The notes beneath the pieces were generated by a model. That model was given only the letters and a program-made list of their open reading frames with translations, was not told the origin of the DNA and did not search any database. This document shows positions 19,453 to 32,700 of a stretch of DNA of 64,000 nt, piece by piece (the stretch's first letter is position 1; each line of letters starts with the position of its first letter). This DNA is from Oreocharis arfaki (lineage: Eukaryota > Chordata > Aves > Passeriformes > Paramythiidae), in assembly GCA_013398015.1 (NCBI GenBank), contig VZRR01013429.1, positions 23,917 through 87,916 on the forward strand, in the 5' to 3' direction. The translations under genes and the position numbers were made by a program.

Positions 19453-22400
19453 GTCTTCTAAAAAAAAAAAAAAATCCATCCTGCCCTTGGAAACTGTGAC
19501 ACAGATTGAGTTCTTTCCAGCCCCACATGCAAATTCACTCTGCCAAGAAAAGAGTCTAAACCAGGTTTCCGACAGCCAAAACACATATTTACAGAGTACG
19601 AGAGAACGACAGCTGAAATCACAGTTCTATACATGGAATCAACAACACGTTTTACACCACTGATCACCATTCTGCCAACTTCTACACGGACTAGGGGCGC
19701 CTCTGCCCAGTGCCCTTCCTCCTGGGGAAAGCAGGGAAGGGACTGGGCAAGAATTGCCACCAGAAATACTGCAGTGTGTATTATTATTATTTTTTTAAAA
19801 CGTATACTGTATTTATTTTGTTTTAACATTGGAAGCTACGGAGTGGGGAAGCCCCAGAAATCTCTCCGATGCAGTCACTACTTTGCAGGAATACTTCACC
19901 TTTAAAATACTAGGTTTTACATCAGTAACATCTATTTTGCTGTTGGCCATCACTCCAAGGATTATAATAATTCTGGAGGAAAACACTGGTAATATTCTTC
20001 CTTCTCAGATAGGGGAAAAGGAGGAAGAGAGGAGGTTCAGAGGCTGGTGGAACAGCAAGGGATGACTGAGTCCATTCAGTGTTACGGGCTTCCTCCCAGG
20101 GTAAGGAATTCTCTTCATTGTCTCAGCTGCACAAGCCTTGCAAGTGGCTCAGGTTCAGCTTCAGAGATGTACAGAAGTGTAAAACCCTTTGGCAGGGGAT
20201 CGGCTGCAGTGACCCCCAGGGGTGGGATCTGCTTAAGGAAATGTGCTCCAGCTCTGCACCTTTCCCAGGTCCCTCCTGTGCCACAGCGAGCACATGGCTA
20301 CGGCACCTAAAGCTGGAGAGGAGCTCCAAGTGGTCCTGTTGGCCCAAAATGCTAAAATCCTTCAGCTCCTGGCTCTCACCCACAGCTCTGGCCCTGCTTG
20401 TTGCTCTGGCTCTACCCAGGGTAGTGCTGTCCCATCTGCTTCTAAGTTGGTTTTCCATAATAATGTAAGAGTTTATTGACCTTTAGGATGCTGTGGTTTC
20501 ACAACACAACCACAACTCCCTTCCCCCAGCTCTCAGCTCCGAAGGGTCCGACCTGCCCCATTCGTCACCGAGGTCAGCGCTTCCGAAGCTCCCAAAAATT
20601 TGGGGAGGAAAATGTCATTATCCACTAAGGAGTCTGTGTGAGGAGGCAGGACCCAGATGTGGTCAGGGCTGTGCAGCTGGGCTGCTCCCCAAGGAGCCTT
20701 GTGGACCCCACTTTTGCTTTGAAGCCCCCTCAGCTCTGCTGTGTTACTGTGTGTCCTGTAAAGGGAGTTCCTGCTTCAGAAGGAAGCCTGACAGTACGTG
20801 ACAGGGGCTGCACTTATTAGCACCAGGTTTATTTCAGCTCTTTTTACACCATACAAAAGCTGATCACAGACTCTTAAGCCTCAACTGCAGTGCTGTGATT
20901 ATGGTTTGTCCTTCCTGCCCGGAGCAGGCAGCAACAACTGCTGGAGTGGGTCAGGAATGCTGCTCCTTCCCCCTGCTCCCACCTCATTTGGTTCAGAAAT
21001 TGTCTTTAAGTGGCCCCCCCAGAACATTCACAAAATATGCAAAGATGAAGTTCTCTTTTCCAATCTGATGCTTAAGAAAATAAATTCACATTTCAATATT
21101 CCTCTCCTTTTTTTAAAGCAGCAAACAAATTGATAGAAACCTAAATTTAGGAAGTGTTTCTTCAAGAACCAGAGGAAAGTGAGAAAGTCTATGTGCTTGT
21201 GCAAAGAGAGTGCTGACAGAGGTTGGGGTGGGGGCAAAGGAAGGGTCTAGTGCTAATTCCTTCAGGCTGCTCTACCATGAGTGCAGTGTGGCAATGGAAA
21301 GTTAAAATTTAAGGGCCACAAACAGGTGAAATTCTGAATTCTTTGGTCCTTCAGTATAAGTTTTAAAACAGAGAAACTGTTTTACTCAAAAGGGAAAAAC
21401 ACATTTTCTCTGGCCTGGAATTTTTCCTTGTACCCCATGGAAACTGGGGGCAAACAGCTCTTTCCCCTTAACCCCCCCCAAGTCCTGCACCACCCCGTGA
21501 CTGGAAGTCCCATGGAGACAGCCCAGGCTGCCCTCAGGGGACAAGCTCCATGTGGAGGGATTCCCTGTTGGAATCACGGAGCCGGTGCTGGACGGATCTG
21601 GAAAAAGAGGGTTGGCAAAAGGCAGCATCACCCCTGAGCAGCCCCTGGGGAGGCAGAGGAGCAGAGAAACCCCCACGCTCATAAAAAGTGTTACAAACCA
21701 TAGCCAAAAACGGGCTGATCAGCTCTGCTGCTTATAAATATTAAAGACTGATTCAAGAGTTTATTTCCTATGATTTAAGTTAGTTACAAAAAAACCTTTT
21801 AGTAAATTTTTTTTATCTTAATTGGGCTTTTTCCTCCTCCTCCCCCCCCACTTTTATTTTTTTTTTATTTTTCATTTTTCCTAAAAAAAAGAGAAATGTT
21901 CACGTATTTTAATAAAAGGTCTTTCCTTAAGATCAGACCAAGGCAGATGTGCTGCCCCATGGCACAGACATTCAAAGGCTATAACCAAACAACATAGCCA
22001 CAATAGTCACTCAACAGTGTCTCTCCATTAAAAAAAATTAAAAAACCTGATGCTAGTTACAATAAAATACACATGGAAAAAAAGCATTTTTACCAAAAAA
22101 CCCAAAAACAAGTTAATGGGAAAACATAAAAAAGAACTACACAGAGCTGCACTTAAGAGATCATCTGGGAATGCATATTAACCCCTTCCATGGAGAGGAA
22201 AGGTGGAATTATGAAAGCAAACCTAATTATGTGTTTGTATTAAATATGAAGCTTTCTGAGAGGCTCTGGTAAAAATTCAGTTTTCCTACAATAGTGGGCT
22301 GCTGGAGGTTCCAGTGCTTTTCCAGGTCACGGAGGGGCAGCACAGGAGCATCCCTGTGCAAAATAAAAATGTTTAGTCAACTGAATGGCCTTTTGGTTGA

Positions 22401-23423
22401 GATCCCAGCAGGTTACTGCAATCCACCTGATGTAAAAATCCAATGGACACGCTGATAAGGAAAGTCACAGGAAAGCTCAGCTGCTGGACAGGTCTGAGCT
22501 GGTGGCATTTCTGTGTCCTGCTGGACTATTTCTGTCACCACACATCTCCAGCACGAAGGTTTCTGGAGCCAGAAATCCACGAACCACCCTTGAGCTGCTG
22601 ACACAGGCAACAAAAATGTCCTCAGCCTACCTGGAATTGTTTCACGCACTTCCGCAGTGACTACGAATCAGATCCCTGTGGCTAAAACAAAACTAATCTC
22701 ATCTGAAACAGTAAAACGTCTCTAGGCAGCCACCAGACAAAGGGGTGCCTGGAGAGAACTAACCTCTGCATTCAAATTTCCTTCATAAAGGGCTTTGGCT
22801 CACCCAAGGGCAATACTTCTAAGGCTGCTCAGACCTGGAACATGTTGGCTGCATCAGCAGTGAACATTGGTCACTGAATTTTGGGGCTTGGCTTGCTCTA
22901 GGTCCAATATAAATTTTTTTCCCCTCTTTTCTTCTTTTCATACAAATATACAAAGAGTGTAAAAAATTTAAAAAGTGAACTTTGCTGATTAAATGACAGA
23001 CAAAGTTCCTGCACATTCAGAGATGGGCAGTGTGAGGCCCTCCAGGCAGGAGCCTGGCAGAGCTCCCATCAGGGGGGACGGCTTTAACCAAGCTGGGTCA
23101 GTGAAAGAGCAGGGGGACCGAAGGCATGAGCAAGTCATTTCAATCCACCTCGATCCTCCCCGTGATCTCAACTCTTCCTCTGGAAAGCACGTGGAAGCCC
23201 CTCTTGCCCACTCTAAGTCCTTCTGGAAATAGTCAAAAATTTGTTATCACCTAAATAGAAAAGAGGAGAAACACAGACTCTTTGCAAATGGCCCTTTGAT
23301 CTGTATTAAAAACAGCTCTCAAAGTTCATCAAGAGTTAGAATTAGTGGGGCACGGGTGAGGGGCAGTTTAGATACGGGATGTAAAATATTAAAAAGTGCT
23401 CTGCAACTAATTTTCTGTTTTCA

Positions 23424-23534
23424 TGCGTGCATGTGCGTGTGTGTGCACGTCCCTACACGTGCACAGCCACGCCCATCCACACACATATATACATATATAT
23501 ATATACACATACATATATATGTACGTATGTATAA
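23424..23534. repeat. (TG/CA)n and (TA)n repeat in UNK 3' UTR
   Basis: Alternating purine-pyrimidine DNA, TG-rich then CA-rich then TA-rich with ATATATAT runs and self-complementary ACATATATATGTA. It begins about 50 bases after the UNK stop codon in transcript direction. Confidence 0.9.
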
Positions 23535-23582
23535 AGTTAAAAAGTTCTATAGGATATGATCGGAACGAGTGTCCTCGGAAGG

Positions 23583-23738
23583 TCACGACTGCAGAGAGTG
23601 GGGCCTGTTGGGGTGGCAGATGGGGCACTCGCCCTCCTCGGCGCACGACTCGCACAGCACCGCGTGTTGGCACGGTAACACCACCCGGTTCTCCTCCTGA
23701 CACTTAAGGCATTTCACTGACTGCATCTGAAATACCGC
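23583..23738 (-). CDS. UNK: UNK exon 16, RING-like finger and stop
   Basis: Encodes AVFQMQSVKCLKCQEENRVV, then LPCQHAVLCESCAEEGECP and a tail ending PHSLQS. Four Cys/His pairs of a RING-type finger are present. Confidence 0.96.
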   Translation of the reverse strand, partial: AVFQMQSVKCLKCQEENRVVLPCQHAVLCESCAEEGECPICHPNRPHSLQS

Positions 23739-26700
23739 CTGCAAGAGAGGGGGACAGGGCACAGCGTCAGCGTCACGCGCGGCAAAGGGCTCAGCGGTTT
23801 GGGGAAGGGCAGGGAGGACCTGCAGCTGCCCACCCTGCTCACATCCTGAAGCAAAAGTAAAGCAGCACAGCGGGATGCCTCTCAGGACCTTTAGGATCAA
23901 CAGAGCAGCTCTGATCGATTTAAACTCTGTACTTTAGGTACAAAGAAGATGGAGTTATCTTCCTGTGAGCCAGCTAGAGCTCACTTTGGTTACAGCTACC
24001 TGGAAGTGCTCTGACAGGCTTCTGATTTCTGGCTCTATTTAAGAAAAGGGAAAAAGCTGTGACCTGTAGGAGCAGAGAGGGCAGAGCCCTGCCCTGCCAG
24101 GCCCTGGCACTCACCTTGTCCACTTTCTCCAGGTTTGCCCGCAGCTGTTTCTGCAAGGTGTAGAGTGACGAGAGCGAGAGCGCCTCCAGGTCAGAGAAGG
24201 AGCGCAGGAACTGCGGGTCCTGGCCGGTGTGGATCCTCTCCAGCTCCTCCTGCAATTTCTTCACTTGCAGCTCCAAGGCTTCCCTCTGCTCCCGGGCCAG
24301 TTCACATTCCATGTTAGCTGTGTTGGCGCGATCATTTGCTTCCTCTGCCTCCTTTTTCCAAGCATCACAAGCCTGCAAGTTCCAACAAGGAGGGTAAAAG
24401 AAGCTGTCTGAAAACTTGGTCTGTCCCCAGAGAGAAACCCAGAAAAATTAACAATTTCCATACACTCCTCACACCAATTCTGACCAATCTGCCCTGTTCC
24501 CAAATTCTGAAACACCTTTGGAGCCTTTCTTCAAGGCACTGCTCATTCCAGATATCCCATCTGCTTGGGCTGTGGTTCTACACATCTGGCTCACACCGTT
24601 CAGGGGATGATGAACTTTGCATACTGACAAATTATCATGGATCAAAGTCAGCTGGCAGCTCTGAGAGACTGTCAAACACTTCAGGGCATCTGTTGTGACA
24701 CCTGGCCTTGCACTTCCAGCACCTGAACACATCAGGCCCAGTGATTTGGTGATTTCCAAGGGAGAGGAAAGAATGCTGAGAATCTGTAACACCTACAGCT
24801 CTGTCTGTCACCTCCATGTCCAGGAGCCTGTTGAAAGCCTGACACTCCCCAACTCCTTTACACTCCCTAATCCCAGGATCTGCCCAAGTACCTGCTTGGC
24901 TTGTTTCCAAGACTCTTCCCACTGCTTTATTGTGCCGTTGGCTTCATCCAGTTCTTGTCGTAGCCGTGCCAGCTCCGCAGCACCTGGACCTGACAGAAAT
25001 GCAGGTGAGGTACTGGGCGAAAAACTCCCCGAAGCAAAGTGTTCCCATATGCTGCTGTTCATCCCATTTAAACCTGTTTCACAGGGAAATAGAGAGGGTT
25101 ATGTCACAGGTGCTGGCAATTTCCCCATTTCCTCCCTAACCCTGTGAAATCCAGGATTCAAAAATGTGTAAACAGGATAAAAAGTTCATCTTAAGAATCA
25201 GTTTCATCCCCGTGACCCCGGAGTCCATCACAGAGGGATTTTATAGGGAAATTTCACACCACTAGGCCTCATCTTTAGCGATGCAGGGAGGACCCAGGAA
25301 CTCTTGAATCAGGCCATTTTTAAAAGCATCACTTTTACAGCAGAGCTGACAATCAGCTTGAATCCCCCTTCTTTCAGGAGAACCCCTGACCTGCTTCTAC
25401 CTCCCCACTTTTCCGTGCAGCACAGCCACCAGTTAGTTCACAGAGCCCAGGTGGTGCTTCCTCTCACACTACACCCTGAGAAACTTCTGCTTTTGTCTCC
25501 TCAGCGTGGGGCTTAGAAAAGGAGCCTCACTTCCAAACAGTGACACAAAAATGCTCCAAGTCATCACTGTTTCCATACACAAGGAACAGAACTGGAAAAT
25601 CCTGTTTATAAACAAGTAGAGACAATAGTATCTGTATCTGCTTCATCCTCTGCAGAGTTCTAGCACTGAGCTAGTGAGCAGCATCAGAGAAGGCTAATTA
25701 CCCACTTCCCTATTTTAGCTTGTCCAAATAAACTCTCTTTTCAGGAAGAAATCCAAGGCTTAGGAGACAAAGGAGTTAGAATATCAGTTGTAGACAAAAC
25801 TGGCTATTTTTCCACAGAGTCCAATGTTTGCACTCTTTCAATAACAAAAATACTTTCACTTAAAATAGGTACCCACACTTTGCATTCAGGGGAAAACTAG
25901 TAGGGAAAAGTAATATTGAGACAGAGTGTGGACTCTTACCCACACAGTTTGCTCCAGTTGGATGTGGGAGTCATTTTCATGCCCACTGACTGGGAACATT
26001 CCTAAATTGAGTTGCAATTGATAATTCTGATCTCATAGCAGCTAAACTGTGCCTGCAAGCGAGCCCTGGAGTCAACAGCCTCTCACTGAGGTCTATCCCA
26101 GCACCACTCACTTCCCATTTAGCACCAGCCAAGACACAAATAGTTACAAAATATACAGCTGAAAAATAGTAACTTGTCTTCACGAAGGGCTTAGGCACCT
26201 TAACAACTTATTTAGCAGAGCAGCAAGGGATCTTTGCCGGCTCAGGCCACTTACCACAGATCCATTTCAGCTGCTCTGAAGGGCACTCAGTGGAAAGCAA
26301 GCAGTTTTAATGGAATCTCAGCTCCCATTTTGTTTTTTAAACTTCAGTTTCTTTGAATGGGAATCCAGCATTAAGCAGGACGCTGGCAAGCCACACATTC
26401 TGCCACAGTGCTGACCAAGCTGATCCTGTAATTTGTTTTAACTTCCTCTTTCCACCTGCTGTTTTCATTTCACATTGGAAGTATCAAGCCCCTTTAGTCA
26501 GGAATGCCTTCTCTGCACATTTTGCACCTAGCACAGTGGAAACCAGCCCAGAACTAGGTATTTTTAACTCAATTTCAATACAAATCAGTGATAACTACAC
26601 ACTAGACATGTTATGTGCATTCACCAAGTTACATGGAGCAGATGATTGCCAACTGCTAAGAAACTATTTAAATATCTTCTCAAAACCCCAGCAAAGGACT

Positions 26701-29700
26701 TGTTGTATTTATGGAAAATATCTTTTTTTCTTATAAATGAATTATTTAAATGCATTTGTGAATTTCCTACCACTTTTGGCTCTTAATTTGTATAAATACA
26801 CAGTCAAGATAAATATAACTCATTTCTTCTGAAACAGCAATTTTTCCTTTCCCTACAAAAACTGGGATGAACAGCCAGCCTCAACCTAATTAAGAGCAGA
26901 GATGGCCTCTGATGTCTCTTATTACAGCAATTGTAAAAGCTGTTAAAGCCAAGCAAGCAGCAATGGCAAGCATGGAATCATGGGCTTGGGCTGTGCAAAC
27001 AAGGGATGCAGTTACACAGATAAGTGCATGCAGAAAGCTTACACAAGCATGTAATCATTTTATTAGGTTAAGCTGAATATTAAAGATTAAAGCGTATCTC
27101 AGATTTGAAGAGGCATTTATGTCTAGCATCAATAGAGAGAATTAATATTTACTGTTACTAACAGAAATGAGCAGAACCGGTGTCACTGTAGCCTGGAGGC
27201 CAAACAGTTTTATTTCTCAAGGTAATCCTGTGTTTTGATAATAAAATAGATTTGTTGGCTAAATTCCCTGTTCTTCCTGATACAGCTGAAGCTCCAAAGC
27301 AATTTCTCTTCCTTCACTCCCTCATGCATGAAAGAGACCCTCAAGGAGGGGAAGGAGCAAAGGGGACAAAATTGGAACACTGACTTTTTGCAAAGTCTAC
27401 ACTACAAAACTGGTGCGGAGTGTCAAACAGGAGAAAAAGTTCTGATGGCCCAGGCCTGCTCTAGAGCTCCCAGAAGCCAATCTGACCCACAAGCATTCCC
27501 AAGGGCAAACTGCAATCCCTACCTAAACTAAGCCAAGACGAGGACCCAGCTCTGAGTTTTATATGAAGCCTCAGCAAAGCACTGCTGGCTGGAAAAGGCA
27601 GAGCTCTTTTCCCTGAAAAGCATCATCAGGGCAAGGCAATTAACCTATCTGCCCCTTTTTCCCAGCCTAGAAACACAGGAAGTAGAGGGAATTCCTCCCG
27701 TGGTCATAAGGCATTAGCTGACTTTTGGTAAAGCAGCTTCTAGTCCCGTTGCTGTTCTCTTGGGAAGAAGAGATCCATGGCAGCAGTGAAACAACACATT
27801 GAAATTAAAGCCAACTTAAAAGAAAATACTTACATGGCACAGACAGGCATGTACATGGGACACACACACTGTGCATTTACCTAATGATCCATGAGAAGCT
27901 GATGTCCCCAGGAACGTGTTTTCTGACTGGCTTAAGTGTCCCTGGGGCTGATGGAGGAAATGCGATGAGAGGCTGACCGGTGGAGAAGGAGAGGCGGAGT
28001 GAAAGGAGGCAGAGCTTCCAAGGGACCCGGGGATATTTACAGGAGCAGAACTTTGCAGCAAACTCCCACCTGGACAAAGAACACACAGAGAGGATGGCTA
28101 TGTATGACCATGAGGTGTGGGCACAGGCAGGAGTTCAGAGCAGGAGGTGTTAGGTTCCCTTTCTCCTCCCTGAGCCCCTTGGGATTCCCTCCACTTCTCC
28201 TGAGGTTTCATTCCCCTCTCAGCCTTTAAGAGAAGCACTGAAGCTGCCATCCCATGACCCACATAGGCTGAGACCCTCCACAATTCAATGGATTGCTCTT
28301 TCAGTGGCCAAAGAAACAAATGGTTTCCTGAGCAGAGCTCGGTCCCTGTCAGCCTAGAGAAGATGAATTTGGCAGCTGGTGAAATACTTTGCCATGGAAA
28401 ATTCACTTCTAAAACATGTGCCTCTGCCTTTAATACTTCCAAACAACCTGTAGTGAGAAGACTGTCATGCTGAGTGAGCTCATGATCTCAACCACTAAAA
28501 ACCAGTGACTAGCTGCAGCTACACATACCTGGATATACCAGTAATAAAAAATCCCAAATAAACAAAAGCCTAACCAAAAGACATCAACTTCCCTTATACC
28601 AGAGGTTGTTCTGCCTGCCACTCACAGATTTAGGGAGATCTCAGCCCTGCTCTCTCCTCATCTATCTCCCCCCTTTGAAGGTCACCAGGTAACACCCAGG
28701 CCTGATGTGAAGAGAGGGAGAAGGGGAGGATCCCTAAGGCACTGCAGGTGGAGAGCAGCAGCAGCAGGGCTGGCAGCACACAGGGACAGTAAACCTCCAA
28801 CAGGATCTAATCTTTGGCAGGGAAGTGGAAGTGATATTCTTTCCACAGGTCCCTTTCTACCTCAATACAGCTCCAGGCAGTGCAGTTCCCTTGGAAACCT
28901 TCAGACAACCAGAGTTAGCTCCTGTTCAAACACCTGCTTTACACAGCAACGGCAGCCAGAAACTACAACCGCTTCCAAAAAAGTTACGAGACATTTCTTT
29001 TTTCCCTGGACACCCATCAGAGACAGGTAGAAGAGGCCTTAGCCTACCTCCATGTATCAAAATGAGACAGACATTACAGGAACCAAATCAGCAGACCATG
29101 ATGACACTCTGACAGATGGATGGCATTACCAGGTCAGTGAGTTTCTTGTTACAGCTAGGGAGAGTTTTCTGCTTAAGATGCAAATTGTTATACTTTGGCC
29201 TGATTTGAAATGCATCAGATGCCTTCTGGAGTCTACTTACACACTCAAAAAGAAAAAAAAAAAAGAAAAAAAAAGAGAAAAAAAAGGAGAAAAAAAAAGG
29301 GAAAAAAAGAAAGGCAAGTCCCATTCAGTCTCAAGAAACATCCCCAAGACACCTGGGCCCAATGGCAACAACTCAGCTTTGCTAGTCAGTAAGGGCAAGC
29401 TCTCACTTCAAAGATGCTCAGGGGTTGCCAGAGTTTGTTGTAATTGCTGTTTTAACCAATGTTATTTTGGGACTGGTTTTAGAGCTCGGTTGGGCTGGCT
29501 CCACTGAGGTGACTGGGCAACACTGCTTGGCAGAAGATAAAGAAAGCTCTGTTGCTTTCATGTACCTATCATGATGCCACTCGTGTGGGGCACTGTGCTG
29601 CTGTCAAATGTCTTCTCCAGGGCAGCCACTCCGAATTCATTCAGGTCCAGGTCATCCAAGGCAGACTCTGCCAGACACAGAGGTACCAATTATGTTATAA

Positions 29701-32700
29701 AGGACCAACAACTTCAAGAGATAGGATGGCCCAAAGAGCCTACATGCAGAGGAGCCTGTGCTCTCTACCTTTCAAGGCCCTACTCTCCATCCTGTTCTCA
29801 GATAGTTTGGCAGAAGTGTCATGGGCAGCTTTTCAATTCAGGTTCTTTAACCTGACCTGATCTGTTTCCTTTTGTCTCAAAGTATTCCCAAATGGGTCAT
29901 GAAAACAAAAATCTGATGAATTAACAGCAGATCCCACAAGCCTTCCCCACACTGCTCTTTTAAGTCTGTCCCTTATACACAGGAACACTGGCTTATGGCA
30001 TGTCTGGGTCTGGTTTGTGCTTTGTCCCTGCTTTCCTGAAGAGCCACTTGGAAAAGAAATACAAGAAGGGAACACTTGAAAAACATCTCTGAGGTTCACA
30101 TATAGGGTAAAATAAAGCTCATTAATGCCTGAAACTGTTATATCTATTTGAACATGCCTCATCACTAATGATGATCAATATAATTCCATCCCACACATGC
30201 CCACTCATTTCTATTATTATTTTTAACAAATTAGTGAGATCACCTCAGAAACGTTACATTTAATTAAAAAAAGGAAAAAAAGAAAAAAAAGGAAGAAGAA
30301 AAACAGGTGACCAAAAAGCCTGTGCCTATCTAAGAGTGACTCCAGTCTCGGGACTCTCCTGTTTTCCTTTCTCTTACAGCCTCTGTCCTACACTCTACAA
30401 AGGGCAAAGTCCTTACAATCTACCTGGTGGTAGCTCTGGCTGTAAAATTGTCATTTAGAACTAAGGGGTTGTAACTGTGGAAAATGCCCCTGTGATTTCC
30501 TGCCTAGTCCAAGACCTCTTTGTCACTTTGACAAAGCTAAAACTAAGGTCCTTTTACACCCTGTGACATTCTGAGTGAGTGGCTCAGAGGCCTTCAGTTG
30601 GTCCCGTGGGTGAATTTCATCCAAAATGACCTGCAGGAAACATCAGATGTGTCACAGTCACAGAACAAGCTTCAGGAATCTGCCAGCACTGACAGACACG
30701 GAAAACTGGAGGTCACTGGAACACCCACATTATTCCAAGTCTCATACCTGGCAATCCATGGCTGAGGAAGCCCTATTTTCGTAAGTGAAAAAGGCAAAGT
30801 TACCTATGACAGACTCAACGGTGTCACTGGTTGGGTAGAAGGGAAGGGCATTGGCATTCATGCCTGGAATGCTGCTGGTGCCAGCGGGGCTCGGGGGGGT
30901 TGCAGCCAGACTGGAGGTGATACTAGAGGAGATGCTGGATGTCAGTGGGCTCCCCACGGGGAGAATGCCCAGGATGTCCTGAAACAAGAGTGTGAAAAGG
31001 GAAAGAGGTAGGAAACAAAACATCTTTATAGAACAACCCCTTCAGAAACGTGCTGGTCGAGCCAAATGCCAGCAGCAAACCTGTTTCCTGCCTGTTTCCA
31101 ACCTGACAGATGGCTACTGCTACCACTGGGCGGGGGGTGGGGAGAGATTAACAGCTTTTCTTTAATTTCTGTCGACTGTTCTCCATTCCACGTCCCCCCC
31201 CCTCCCCAGTATTCTAAACATCTTTCAGGCTGCCCCAGAATTAACTCCTGTGACCCACAGGCTGCATGCAATCACAGCCATGGGCCACACAATCACTCAC
31301 TCAGACTTAGTTCAGCACACGACTTAGAACCTGATATTAAATTCCCTTTGCCAAATCCCTGAACTTAGATGACTCCAGAGATCCATTCCAACTCAATTTT
31401 CTGTAATTTGAAGACTCTCTCCAGCACAGTTCAGCCCTATGAATCTACCCTGCATTCACTCAGGTCTAACTACTCACAAATAACACCTCCAGCAAATCAT
31501 CCCATCTTCATAAAGTAATCCCTCCAGCTGAGCATCCCTAATGGTGTCTGGACTGTTATTTACTCCCTGCAGAGCTGTCTGGATCCACAGATTTCTCTGT
31601 GGTGCTGGAAGCCCTGAGCTGGGTTCAGAGCCCTGCCAGCAGTTCCGTACCTGTTTGGGCTGTAACAAAGGTTGCTCCTGGCTCCTGTGTTCCAGGGAGT
31701 GGGACTTCATTTTTGCTTGCTGCAGTAAAGAAACAAAACAAAAGATAAGCAGAGGGATTATTTAGCAAAATTAAAAATGGCTGGCAGCTGGCTGCTGGCT
31801 TTGGGAAACACAGTCCACTCCTCTCTTGGGCTGCTCAAGGCACTGGAGAATTTGGAGGGAGGGAGAGCACAGCAAACAAAAAACATTCCAAGTAATTTGC
31901 TTTCTGTACACCAAGACATCACCCCTAGAGTTATGCAAAGACTTGCCACAATGACATTTGCCTTTAATGCTGCTGTAGACCCCTGCTAGCACAAAGCACA
32001 TCCTAAGAACCAAGATCAAAACCGAATTATTTTGCCTTGCCATAACTAACTCATGAGCCCTACTAGCATCTAACACCCAGAAAGAGCCAGCAATGGTGGG
32101 AGGCACACTGCATTGTGAAATTCTGCAAATATTTTTTGGTTTGGGGAAAACAGAAGTATGTAGATTATGTGTTCCCTCAAACTTTTCCAGCTCCCAACTA
32201 CGACTGCAAAGTAAAACACAGTGATAACTAACCAATTTTCAAAGCAACATCATCAAAACTGACTTTATAAAAAAATCCTCCTCTCATCCATTAACGTAAG
32301 AGCTCAAAGGTAGAAAACATAAGTGTGGCCAAGGCTGTCTGGAATTGCAAAACTGCATGAATGCCAATAAACATTTAGAATCCCACTATCCAGGCTAAAA
32401 ATTCAGCTTAAGGTCCTTCCAGCATTATATCCTTAACAGGTATCAACTGTCTTGCCTTGGGAGAGAGATACATCAGTCAGTTCTGCTGGAGTTCAGTTGG
32501 GAAGTGGTCTCAGGAGCCTGTCAGCATGTCAGTCTGTCTGCAGGCCTTGTCCCCTTCCTCCCGTACTGTGACATGGCACAGGGAGATCAATCCCACCCTC
32601 TGGGCACAGAGAGGCAGCAAAAAAGTGCTGGGAGTCAGCCCTGATTGTTTACTCACTCTCCAACCCCCCCAGTGTGAAACACAGATATATTCCAGCCATA

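Larger units (their letters stand above)
19430..23582 (-). other. UNK: UNK 3' UTR (long form)
   Basis: Continuous noncoding sequence from the UNK stop to the candidate poly(A) signal. Other minus-strand AATAAA hexamers at 20472-20477, 20828-20833 and 21760-21765 could give shorter forms. Contains an AT/U-rich block at about 21770-22140 and a CA/TA repeat beside the stop codon. The exact 3' end is inferred from hexamers only. Confidence 0.65.
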
